From F1-120-MAGs118 sp013360535 (GTDB lineage: Bacteria; Planctomycetota; UBA1135; GCA-002686595), in NCBI GenBank assembly GCA_026647215.1, contig JAPKHC010000014.1:1-64000 (forward strand): a stretch of 64,000 nt of DNA, written 5' to 3'. The notes under the pieces are model-generated. The model saw only the letters and a program-made list of their open reading frames with translations. It made no database searches and was not told where the DNA came from. The position numbers were made by a program, and so were the translations under genes. Below are positions 49,390 through 58,400 of the stretch, piece by piece; position 1 is the first letter of the stretch; the number at the start of each line of letters is the position of its first letter.

Positions 49390-51078
49390 GTGAATTCCCG
49401 CTCCCAAGGCTGGTGGCTCGTCCTGCTCGTGTTCGCCGCTGCGGCCCTGCTGCGCCTGCGCGGGCTCGAGCGCGAGCTGCCGCACTTGCCGGAGCCGGAT
49501 TCCTACATGGTGATGCAGGCGCAGATCCTGCGCGAAGGGCGCGAGCCGGACCTCAAGCAGTCGGAGAAGGGTTACTACGCCTATCCGTTGTTGCTCGCGC
49601 GGGGGCTGGCGCTGTTGCCCGAGGCTAAGGCGGAGGCGTCGGCGCCAGTCAGAGAGCATCTCGCCGCGGCTTCAGCGGACTCGGTGCGCTCACGCACGCT
49701 GGTCGCGGTGCTGTCGTTGCTCTTCATTCCGGCGACGTGGTTGCTCGCGCAGCGCTTCACGACGCCACTCGGTGCGTTGATCGCGGCCGCGCTCGCTGCG
49801 ACGTCGCTCCTGCATCTCGAGTTCAGCCAGCAGGCACGCCACCACGCTCCGCACGCGAGCTTCGCGTTGCTCACGGTGCTCGCAGCGCTGCAGTTGCGCG
49901 AGCGGCCGGACTGGGTGCGGTACCTCGTCGTGTCGGGGCTCGCGTTGCTCGCGCTCGGGATGTTGCACAGCGGATGGTTCGTGCTGTTGCCGATCGTCGC
50001 GGCGCACGTGTTGCGCGAGAAACGCGACGGAAGGGCCAGTTTCCTCGCGATCCTGATTCCAATCGCGGCCTGCGCGCTCGCGTGGACGACGCTCTATCCG
50101 CACGAGCCGGTGAACATGAACCCGGAGGCGTCGTGGGCGGCCGGTGGGCACACGTTCCATTGGCGCGACCTCGACCTGAGCGGATTTGCCGTCGCGACGC
50201 GGCTCCTGTGGGACTACGACCCGGGCCTCGCGGTGGCGGCGTTCCTCGGGCTCGTGGTCACGCTCTGGAGCGCGCGAGCAAAGTGGCGCGGACTCGAAAC
50301 AGGCGCACGAAAGCAACTGCTGGTCGCGTTGGCGTACACGATGCCCTACGGGCTCGCGCTCGGCGTCTACAAGGAAACGTGCGACCGCATGCTGCTGCCG
50401 CTCGTGCCGTTCCTCGCGACGCTCGGCGGCATCGGCGTCGTCGCGCTTGCGCTGAAGATGCCGCAGGCGCTGCGCGCGGGCGTGCTCGGGCTTGCGCTGG
50501 CGGTGCCGACGCTGGGAGCCGTGCGATATGCGACGGTTCGCGATGCCGACGACACGTTCGAGCAAGCGGCGCAGTGGATCGAAGAGCACACGAGCGGCCG
50601 CGCCATGCTCTGCTCGCGCTTCGCGCTGCCGCTGGCGAGCGACGCGAAGGCGCTCGAACTCGTCCGCACGGACCACGCGACCCGCCAGAAGCGTTGGGTG
50701 CGGTACCAGCTCGATCACCTCGACGCGAACGGGGCGGCGCTCGCCGGCGCGCGCGATTTCGTCCCGATGCCGGGGCGCCTGTTCGTCGGGCAGGATCCGG
50801 CGAAGGCGCAGGCGCGGCTCGAGAAGTTCCTCGCGGACGAGAAACCGGAGTGGGTGCTCATCGAAGTGAGCAAGTACACGCGCATCAATCCGCTGATGAT
50901 GCAGCTGCGCGATTGGGCCTCGGCGCACGGCACGCTGTCGGCGAGCTTCGACGGCGAGCCCGAGGGGCGCGCGATGGAGCCGGCGCTCGACTACCAGGAC
51001 GTCGCGCACCTGTTCTGGCGGCTTTTGAGCGCGGATGCGTTCGGGCCGCCGCTCGAGCTCTACCAAATCACGCGCTGA
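49390..51078 (+). CDS. GT-C-fold membrane glycosyltransferase-like protein
   Basis: The product has 562 residues. About ten membrane helices fill residues 8-370; the first loop holds ELPHLPEPDSYMVM with an acidic residue where PMT/ArnT-type GT-C enzymes have their catalytic Asp/Glu. The last 180 residues are soluble (DDTFEQAAQWIEEHTSGRAML ... VLIEVSKYTRINP), typical of the periplasmic domain. It likely transfers a sugar from a polyprenyl phosphate to a lipid or protein. The start is GTG 49390, favoured by the promoter 8 nt upstream. It may share a transcript with the NHL gene 18 bp downstream. Confidence 0.75.
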   Translation: MNSRSQGWWLVLLVFAAAALLRLRGLERELPHLPEPDSYMVMQAQILREGREPDLKQSEKGYYAYPLLLARGLALLPEAKAEASAPVREHLAAASADSVRSRTLVAVLSLLFIPATWLLAQRFTTPLGALIAAALAATSLLHLEFSQQARHHAPHASFALLTVLAALQLRERPDWVRYLVVSGLALLALGMLHSGWFVLLPIVAAHVLREKRDGRASFLAILIPIAACALAWTTLYPHEPVNMNPEASWAAGGHTFHWRDLDLSGFAVATRLLWDYDPGLAVAAFLGLVVTLWSARAKWRGLETGARKQLLVALAYTMPYGLALGVYKETCDRMLLPLVPFLATLGGIGVVALALKMPQALRAGVLGLALAVPTLGAVRYATVRDADDTFEQAAQWIEEHTSGRAMLCSRFALPLASDAKALELVRTDHATRQKRWVRYQLDHLDANGAALAGARDFVPMPGRLFVGQDPAKAQARLEKFLADEKPEWVLIEVSKYTRINPLMMQLRDWASAHGTLSASFDGEPEGRAMEPALDYQDVAHLFWRLLSADAFGPPLELYQITR

Positions 51079-51096
51079 AGGCGCACAATCGGGGTG

Positions 51097-53049
51097 ATGC
51101 TCACCCTCGCACTCGTCGCCTGTTGTCTCTTCGCCCAGGAAGGCGAGGACGCTCCGCCGCCCGCGCGCATGGGGGTGCCGGTGAACACGATCGTGAACGC
51201 CGTTTCTGCGAGCGGCCTGGCGTTCGAGGCGGACGGCACTCTTCGGATCTGCGAGACCGATGGGAGTTGTTTCGTGAGTGCCAACGGCTCGCCCTTCGGA
51301 GGCCAAAGCAACTCGTCGCCGGCCTTGCTGCCCACTGACATCGATGAACACGGCGACTCGCTGTATGTGACGTACCTGGACGGCGTCCTCGAATGCGAAC
51401 CCGTGGCGTCGTTTCCCGACGAACACCGACAGGAGGCGACGTGGGATAGCCGGGCCACGATCGACGCCAAGAACTCCATCATCTGGCAGGGATTCGTATC
51501 GCGGCGCGGCTTCGGCGGTTGGGGCCGCGAGGTCGGCCAGATGCGTTGCCCGGGTGGCCTCGCGGTCACGGACGAGTTCATCTACGTCGCCGACACCGGC
51601 AACGATCGTGTGCAACGTTTCAAGCGCGCGGACGGTTCTGCCATCGCGAGCGGCAAGTACGGGCACGGCGACGGCGATTTCCTGCGGCCGACGGACGTCG
51701 CGGTCGATGACTCTGGCTTCGTGTACGTCAGCGACACCGGCAACCACCGCGTGGTGAAGCTCGATCGCGACCTGAAGTTCGTGAAGAGCTGGGGCGATTT
51801 CGGGCCGCATCCGGGCTTCTTCTCGCAACCGGCGGGGCTCGCGTGGGACGAAGGCTCGCTGTACGTCGTCGACACCGACAACCACCGCGTGCAGGTCTTC
51901 GATGGCCAGGGCAATCGCCAGCACGAATGGGGCCTGCACGCGCTACTGCCGCGCGAGGGCGAGGGCAAGTTGCACTATCCGCACGGCATCGCGGTGCGCA
52001 ACGGCGTCGCGGCGGTGAGTGAGCCGTACGAGGACCGCGTGCAGCTCTTCCGGCGCACGCAGGTCGGCGAGGACATTCCGGTCGCGACGCGCATGGAGCG
52101 CGTCGTTTCGGCGCATTTTGGCGGCCACGTGTCGATCGGCGGCGACCTCGCGGCGCTGTGCGAGCCGACGGCGCCGAGTTTCGTGCTGTACGACGTCAAG
52201 CACGAGTCACCGACGTGGGAGCCGGTGCTGGTGGGCCGTTCGAGCATGTGGGGCAAGCGCGCGGGCCAGATGCTCGCGCCGAACGACGTCGAGATCGATT
52301 GGGACAACCGTCGCTTGTACGTCGCGGATGTCGACGCGCGGCGCTTGTCGGTGTGGAGCTTCGACCACGACGAGTCCAAGCCGCTCGAGTTCGACTTCTT
52401 CAAGTCGAAGATGGTGCGCTCGCTCGACCTCGTGAAGCTGCACGAGCTCGGGTTTGACGACGCGGAAGAGGTGATCCGGCCTGACGCGATCGAGCTGGGG
52501 CTCGACGGCAACCTGCTCGTGCTCGACACGCTGCAACGAGCGCTGTTCGCCGTCTCGGCCGACTTGAGCTTGGTCGACCGAGTCGAGACGGTGCTCGGCC
52601 GCCATCCGGTCGACGTCGCGTGGGCGTCGAAGTCTGGGCGGGCGTGGATCGTCGACGACGTCGATCGCGCGCTCCTCGGGCTCTCGTTCGGCACGAATTC
52701 CGCACCCAAACGCATCTCGGCCGCGATCCCCGGCGACGCGCACAGCCGACCGACGACGGTCGCGACGGACGGCGACCGCACGCTGTACGTGACCGACTCC
52801 GGCGAGTCGACGGTGCACCACTTCGTGCCCGATGGAGATGCGGGCGTGAAGCACGCGGGCACCTGGGGTCGCGAAGGCACGGGAGCGCTTGAGTTTCACA
52901 AGCCGCGCGGCATCGACGTCGACGAGCAGGGTCGCGTGTGGGTCGTCGACTGGGGCAACCACCGCGCGCAGGTGCTCGACAAGGACGGCAAGTTCATCGT
53001 CGCCTTCGGCGCGCGCGCGTTCGTGCGGCCGACGCTGGGAGGGAAATGA
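51097..53049 (+). CDS. Exported NHL-repeat beta-propeller protein
   Basis: The product has 650 residues. A short signal peptide ends LFA before QEGED. NHL repeats are clear: GLAVTDEFIYVADTGNDRVQRF, DVAVDDSGFVYVSDTGNHRV, GLAWDEGSLYVVDTDNHRVQVF and, at the end, GIDVDEQGRVWVVDWGNHRAQVL. There are at least six blades, perhaps two propellers. It likely binds a partner or ligand in the periplasm. It is followed, overlapping by four bases, by a YtkA-like gene and then a MauG-like cytochrome gene. ATG 51097 is used; a GTG one codon earlier is possible. Confidence 0.85.
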   Translation: MLTLALVACCLFAQEGEDAPPPARMGVPVNTIVNAVSASGLAFEADGTLRICETDGSCFVSANGSPFGGQSNSSPALLPTDIDEHGDSLYVTYLDGVLECEPVASFPDEHRQEATWDSRATIDAKNSIIWQGFVSRRGFGGWGREVGQMRCPGGLAVTDEFIYVADTGNDRVQRFKRADGSAIASGKYGHGDGDFLRPTDVAVDDSGFVYVSDTGNHRVVKLDRDLKFVKSWGDFGPHPGFFSQPAGLAWDEGSLYVVDTDNHRVQVFDGQGNRQHEWGLHALLPREGEGKLHYPHGIAVRNGVAAVSEPYEDRVQLFRRTQVGEDIPVATRMERVVSAHFGGHVSIGGDLAALCEPTAPSFVLYDVKHESPTWEPVLVGRSSMWGKRAGQMLAPNDVEIDWDNRRLYVADVDARRLSVWSFDHDESKPLEFDFFKSKMVRSLDLVKLHELGFDDAEEVIRPDAIELGLDGNLLVLDTLQRALFAVSADLSLVDRVETVLGRHPVDVAWASKSGRAWIVDDVDRALLGLSFGTNSAPKRISAAIPGDAHSRPTTVATDGDRTLYVTDSGESTVHHFVPDGDAGVKHAGTWGREGTGALEFHKPRGIDVDEQGRVWVVDWGNHRAQVLDKDGKFIVAFGARAFVRPTLGGK

Positions 53050-53537
53050 TGCGAGTCGCGCTCACGATGCTTCTGGGTTTCGTCGCTTCGTGTTCGACGC
53101 CGCGCGAGCAGTCCTCGGCACATCCCGCGGAGCCAATCCCCGTCGGATCTCCGGCCAACCTTAGTGACTACATCTGCACCACGCCGAACTTCTTCCTCGC
53201 CCAGGACTTTCGGAGCAATGGCGGGAGCTACAGCCTGCGATTCGAGCCGGAACCGAGGGAATTCCCTGACAACGAGGCGTTTCATTTCGAAGTGTGGGTA
53301 ATCCCCCGCTACGGAACTCTTTCGGCCGCCGACCTCACGCTCACCGTCGACGCCGCCATGCCGCAGCACGGGCACGGCATGAACCGTGTGCCGCGCGTGT
53401 CGCGGCTCGAGCCGGGGCACTTTCTCGTGGAAGGCATGTACTTCCACATGACGGGCAAGTGGGAGCTGTACCTCGACATCACCGACGGCGCGCTGACCGA
53501 ACGTGCGCAGTGCGTCGTGGAGCTCGCGGACGAATGA
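53046..53537 (+). CDS. YtkA-like lipoprotein
   Basis: The product has 163 residues. A lipobox (VASC) follows the signal. The domain resembles the YtkA/FixH-like beta-sandwich: FHFEVWVIPRYGTLSAADLTLTVDAAMPQHGHGMNRVPRVSRL, then HFLVEGMYFHMTGKWELYLDI. The His/Met-rich segment (MPQHGHGM, FHM) could bind copper. It is coupled to the NHL gene upstream and overlaps the MauG-like gene downstream (ATGA), which suggests they act together in the periplasm. Confidence 0.8.
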   Translation: MMRVALTMLLGFVASCSTPREQSSAHPAEPIPVGSPANLSDYICTTPNFFLAQDFRSNGGSYSLRFEPEPREFPDNEAFHFEVWVIPRYGTLSAADLTLTVDAAMPQHGHGMNRVPRVSRLEPGHFLVEGMYFHMTGKWELYLDITDGALTERAQCVVELADE

Positions 53538-54751
53538 AGCTCGTGTTCGGAGTGCTGCTGGTCGCGTTGCTCGCGCAGGACACGAGCTGGAGCGAGCGCG
53601 AGTGGACGAAGGCGCGCACGCACTCGCCGCTGCCGGCGGCGCGCGCGAACCCCACCAACCGCTTCGCCGACGACGAACGCGCGGCGCGGCTCGGGCAACG
53701 ACTTTTCTTCGACGCGCGGCTCTCGGCGAACGGTGCGGTGTCGTGCTCGACCTGCCACGCGCCCGACCTCGGCTTCTCCGACGGCAAGTCGCTCAGCACC
53801 GGCATCGGCCGCACGGGCCGCCACAGCCCTAGCCTGTGGAACGTCGCGCAGCAGCGCTGGTTCTTCTGGGACGGGCGCGCGGATTCGTTGTGGGCGCAGG
53901 CGGTGCAGCCGCTCGAGAATCCGGCGGAGATGGGTTTCGATCGCGTGGCACTCGCGAAGTTGCTCGTGAGCGACACGAAGCTCTCGAGCGAGTACGAAGC
54001 TCTGTTCGGCAAGCTGCCGGACACGTCGAAGTGGCCTGAACACGCGCGGCCCGCGGCCACGGACGATCCGCAAGGTGCGGCGTGGCTCGCGATGGGCGAA
54101 GACGACCGCCACGCGGCCACACTCGTCGCCGCCAACTTCGGCAAGGCGCTCGAGGCCTACGAACGCACGCTCGTGCGCACGAACTCTCCCTTCGATCGTT
54201 TTGTCGCCGGCGACGCGGACGCGCTCTCGGAGAGCGCACGCCGCGGCTGGCAGCTCTTCGCGGGCCGCGGCAACTGCCGCTCGTGCCATTCGGGCCCGAA
54301 CTTCTCCGACGGCGAGTTCCACAACATCGGTATCCCGCCGCTGGGTGGCGGAAAGTCCGAGGATCCGGCGCGTTATCGCGGCGTCGAGCTCGTGCTCGCC
54401 GACCCGCTCAACGCGCTCGGGCCCTTCAGCGACGACCGCAAGGGTGACGCCGCGCTCGCGCTGCAGACGCTCGAGCGCCTGCCGCAATCCTTCGGCGAGT
54501 ACCGCACGCCGTCCTTGCGCAACGTCGCGCTCTCCGCGCCCTACATGCACCAGGGCCAGCTCCGCACGCTCACCGAAGTCGTGCACTTCTACTCGACGCT
54601 CGAAGGCGCGACGCAGGTTGGCCACCACCAAGAGCAGGTGCTCAAGCCGCTCGAGCTTTCTCCGCAGGAAGCCCTCGACCTGATCGCGTTCCTCGAGAGC
54701 CTGACCGGCGAGCCGCCCGTGAAGGAACGGCTCGCCCCGCTCCCCGACTAG
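53534..54751 (+). CDS. Dihaem cytochrome c peroxidase/MauG-family protein
   Basis: The product has 405 residues. The signal peptide ends LLA before QDTS. Two c-type haem motifs, CSTCH (71-75) and CRSCH (248-252), and the family landmarks LGQRLFFDARLSANGAVSCSTCHAPDLGFSD, WFFWDGRADSLWAQAV, FRTPSLRN-like YRTPSLRNVALSAPYMHQGQL and PLELSPQEALDLIAFLESL identify it. It reduces peroxide or oxidises a protein or small substrate in the periplasm; MauG-type members modify a partner protein, here conceivably the NHL or YtkA-like neighbour. Its stop shares the palindrome CTAG with the convergent sigma-factor stop. Confidence 0.9.
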   Translation: MKLVFGVLLVALLAQDTSWSEREWTKARTHSPLPAARANPTNRFADDERAARLGQRLFFDARLSANGAVSCSTCHAPDLGFSDGKSLSTGIGRTGRHSPSLWNVAQQRWFFWDGRADSLWAQAVQPLENPAEMGFDRVALAKLLVSDTKLSSEYEALFGKLPDTSKWPEHARPAATDDPQGAAWLAMGEDDRHAATLVAANFGKALEAYERTLVRTNSPFDRFVAGDADALSESARRGWQLFAGRGNCRSCHSGPNFSDGEFHNIGIPPLGGGKSEDPARYRGVELVLADPLNALGPFSDDRKGDAALALQTLERLPQSFGEYRTPSLRNVALSAPYMHQGQLRTLTEVVHFYSTLEGATQVGHHQEQVLKPLELSPQEALDLIAFLESLTGEPPVKERLAPLPD

Positions 54752-55395
54752 CTCGCCTCGAGTGCAGCGAACAGCTCGCGCGGGAGCTTCTGCTCGGCGA
54801 TGCGCGCGCACAGGCGTTGCCAGCGCTTCGCGACCGTCTCGCGGCCGAGCTGCAGGCGCTCGGCGACCTCGGCTTGCGTCAGGCCCTCGAGGCCGTGGTG
54901 GATCAGCAGCATGCGATCCTCCTCGTCGAGCGACGCGACCCACTTCGCGACGAGCTTGAGCGACTCGTCCTTCGACACGCGGCGGCTGACGGCGGTGGCG
55001 CTGTCGGGCACGTCGACGAGCTCGAGCGCACGCGACGACGCATCGCGCGAGCGCGCCTTGTAGGTCGGGTTGTCGAGCTTGCGGAAGGCCTCGAGCAGCA
55101 CGTTCTTCGCGATGCGGAAGACCCAGAAGCGGAAGCTCGTGTTCGCGGCGTCGAAACCGTCGAACGCACGCCACGCGCGGCACCAGACTTCCTGCACGAC
55201 ATCGCCGGGATCGATCCACTGGCGCAACTCGGGCCGGATGCGCAGGTCGGCCCACGTGTAGAGCGACGGCGCGATGCGCTCGTAGAGCTCCGCGAAGCGC
55301 GCCGAGTCGCCGCCCTTGGCCTGCAACGCGAGATCGCGCGTGTCCATGCGCTCGGGGCCGTCGGACGGCGGGCGCGGGGGGCGTTCCTGCGACAT
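54748..55395 (-). CDS. ECF-type RNA polymerase sigma factor
   Basis: The product has 215 residues. Region 2: GDSARFAELYERIAPSLYTWADLRIRPELRQWIDPGDVVQEVWCRAWRAFDGFD ending FRFWVFRIAKNVLLEAFRK; region 4: LVAKWVASLDEEDRMLLIHHGLEGLTQAEVAERLQLGRETVAKRWQRL. It belongs to the planctomycete-type ECF factors often found beside Ser/Thr kinases; here it diverges from one with 56 bp between starts. I chose ATG 55395 because TAGCAT lies 8 nt upstream; a GTG at 55413 would lie inside that promoter. No anti-sigma gene is adjacent, so the kinase may control it. Confidence 0.88.
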   Translation of the reverse strand: MSQERPPRPPSDGPERMDTRDLALQAKGGDSARFAELYERIAPSLYTWADLRIRPELRQWIDPGDVVQEVWCRAWRAFDGFDAANTSFRFWVFRIAKNVLLEAFRKLDNPTYKARSRDASSRALELVDVPDSATAVSRRVSKDESLKLVAKWVASLDEEDRMLLIHHGLEGLTQAEVAERLQLGRETVAKRWQRLCARIAEQKLPRELFAALEAS

Positions 55396-55403
55396 CGCGA
55401 GCG

Positions 55404-55409
55404 ATGCTA
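55404..55409 (-). promoter_or_regulatory. -10-like TAGCAT, 8 nt before the sigma factor start
   Basis: Part of a 17-mer (55419-55403) identical to the one at 3386-3402. It would give a leaderless sigma factor message. Confidence 0.5.
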
Positions 55410-55439
55410 CCACGCTGCCGCCGGACGCGACGGTGTGAC

Positions 55440-55445
55440 TAGAAT
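55440..55445 (+). promoter_or_regulatory. -10-like TAGAAT, 6 nt before the kinase GTG
   Basis: The best -10 match in the window. It places transcription at or next to the GTG at 55452, divergent from the sigma factor promoter. Confidence 0.55.
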
Positions 55446-55451
55446 CGGGGC

Positions 55452-58400
55452 GTGTCCTCCAAGGATGAGCTCGACGACGCGGACCTGTTCGACTTCGTCG
55501 ACGAGTTCCAGCGCGACCGCGAGAAAGGTCGCGAGCTCCCGCTCGCGCACTACCTGCGGCGTTATCCCGGTCGCGAGGAGGCGATCGCGCGCGAGTTCCT
55601 GCGCCTCACAGGCGAGCTCCTGGCACCGAAGACGCCGACGCCGCCGACGCAGGAGTTCGCGGCTTCCGCGAGCGTGAAGGACGGCGAGCGCCACATCGGG
55701 CCCTATCGGCTGCTGCGTGAGCTCGGCGCCGGCGGGCAAGGCGCGGTGTGGCTCGCCGAAGACACGCGCATCGAGCGTCAGGTCGCGCTCAAGTTCATGC
55801 CGTCGAGCTTCGCGTTGCTCTCCGCCGATCGCCGCCGCCGCTTCCAACGTGAGGCCGAGGTCGTGTCGCGGCTCGAGCATCCGTCGATCTGCCCCGTGTA
55901 CGAGGCGCAGGTCGACCACGATCCGCCGTACATCGCGATGCGCGCCGTCGATGGCGAGACGCTGGCGAGCGCGATCGCGCGCGCGCGCACCGTGGGCGCC
56001 AGGTCCGGCGACGTGTTGCCGTTGCCGCCGCGCACGCCGACCGAGCTACGGCGCGTGCTCGCGTACTTCGAGCGCACCGCGCGCGCGCTGCACGCCGCGC
56101 ACGAGGCCGGAGTCGTGCACCGCGACATCAAGCCCGGCAACCTGACGGGCGAGCCGGTGATCCTCGACTTCGGGCAGGCGCGCGACGAGCACGCGGAGCT
56201 GCACGAGCGCACGCTGTCGGGCGAGGTGTTCGGCACGCCGACGTACATGTCGCCCGAGCAGATCGCGGGCGTCGCGAGCGGCGTCGACGCGCGCACGGAC
56301 GTGTGGTCGCTCGGCGCGAGCCTGTACGAGGCGCTCACGCTGCACCGGCCGTTCCTCGGCGAGAGCGTGGCCACGCTGTTGCAGGCGATCCGCAGCGAGC
56401 CGCTGCCCAATCCGCGCGGGCGCGGCGGCGTGCTCGACGAGGACACGGCAGTCGTGCTCGAGACGGCGCTCGAGAAGGACCTCGCGCGGCGCTACGCGAG
56501 CGCCCTCGAACTTGCCGAGGACTTGCGGCGCATTCGCGAGTACGAGCCGATCCGCGCGCGACCCGCGAGCCCGCTCCTCAAGCTGCGGCGCTGGGCGCAG
56601 CGGCATCCGGCGCTGGCGGTCGCGCTCTCCGCCGTGCTGATCTCGCTCGCGGGCGCCGCGTGGCTCGCCAAGCGCGAGAACGACGCGCTCGAGCGCGAGG
56701 GAGCGGCGTTGCTCGACCGCAGCACCGCGCTGCAGGGTGAGCTCGAGGCGCGCAAGCGCGAGGACGCGGCGCTCGACAACGTGCTCGGTCGCTACCTCGC
56801 GATGCGTTCGGCCGACTTGCTCGCCGAGGATCCGGCGGCGGCGCTCTCGCTCGGCCTGCGCGCGGTGGAGCGCGCGCCTGGATACGCGACACGCTCGGCG
56901 CTGTTCGCGGCGCTCGAGCAGTGCTGGCTCGATCAGGTGCTGATGTCGCCCTCCAACCAGATCGTGCTCGACCTCGACCTGACGAGCGACGGCGCACTCG
57001 CGATCGGCGCGCTCAACGACGGCACGGCCTGCGTCTGGAACCTCGCGACGCGCGAGCTCGAGCGGGTCGTGCAGGCCGCGCCGAAGGCGCTGGAGTTCGT
57101 GCGGGTCGACCCGCGCTCGCGCTGGTTCGTCGCGGCCACGGCCGAGCCCGCGCTCGTGTTCACGAGCCTCGCCGACGGCCAGCCACTCGGCCGCATCGAA
57201 GGTCTCGGAGCCGCGTGGGCGACGCTCGCGCTCTCACCCGCCGATGGCTCGGTGATCGCGCTCGCGCGCAACGGCCGCGGCCTGATCGTCGACGGAATCT
57301 CGCTGCAGCCACGGGCGACGCTGACGCTCGAGCCCGAGCGCTTCAACCGCGTCGTGGCCGCACCCGACGGCAGCGTGCTGCTCGTTTCGAGCTCGGCCCC
57401 AGCGCGTCCGCGCCCGCTGCGCTGCGAGCACGCGCTGCTGTTCGACGCCCGCGACGGCCGCCAGCTCGCGCGCCTCGAAGGCCACTCCGCCGCGATCACC
57501 GACAGCGACATCGCCGCCGACTCGCGCAGCGCGGTGACCTGTGCGCTCGACGGCACGCTGCGCCTGTGGTCGCTGCCCGACGGTCGTGAGCTCGCGCCCG
57601 CGCTCGGCCCGGTCGGCGCGCTCTCGTCCGTGCGCTTCACGCACGACGGCCTCGGAGTCGTCAGCGGCTCGGAGAGCGGTGAGACGGCGGAAAGCACGCT
57701 CCTGTGGGACCTGAGCACGCGGACGGCGCGTCCGCTCGACGCCGGCCAGTCCGACCGCGTGCAGTCGCTCGACATCGAGCCGCACGACGGCTCGATCCTC
57801 GTCGCCTCGCGCGATCCCGCGCTCGCGATCCTCGGCTCCGACGGCGCGGTGCGGCGCACGCTGAGCGAGCGCCTGCGGCCGGTGAGCTCGCGCTGGGCGC
57901 TCGGTGGTCGGCGCGTCGTGACGCACGCGCTCGCGCCGTACGCGCTGGTGTGGTGGGCCGAGAATCGGCCGGACATCTATGCGCTCGAAGGGCATTCGGG
58001 GCCGATCACGTCCGTCGAGCTCGCGCCCGACGGCGCGCAGGCGCTGACCGTGTCCGAGGACGGCACCGCGCGCCTGTGGCACACGCCGAAGACCGCCGAG
58101 GAGCGCGGGGAATGGCCGGCGGGGCGCGAGCTCGCGCGCATCGGCGACTCAGGTGCGCGCGCCAGGGTCGCCAGCTTCGCCCCCGACGGCCGCGCTCTGG
58201 TCGCACGCGCCGACGGCAGCTTCGGCTGGCTGACTCCGCAGGGTTGGTGCGAGCTCTCCGGTCGCTTCTACGGCGTGGCGGTCGAGCTCGCTTTCGAGCC
58301 CGGCGGCTCGCGCGCGCTGGTACGGATGAGCGACGGACGTGTGGTGGGTCTCGACGCCGAAGGCAACACGCTCCTCGTCGCGGAGTCCGTGCGCGCGCTC

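Noticed and set aside
54748..54751. Palindromic CTAG shared as stop codon on both strands as a special signal
   Set aside because: A four-base convergent overlap through TAG on both strands is a simple consequence of packing; no other feature surrounds it.
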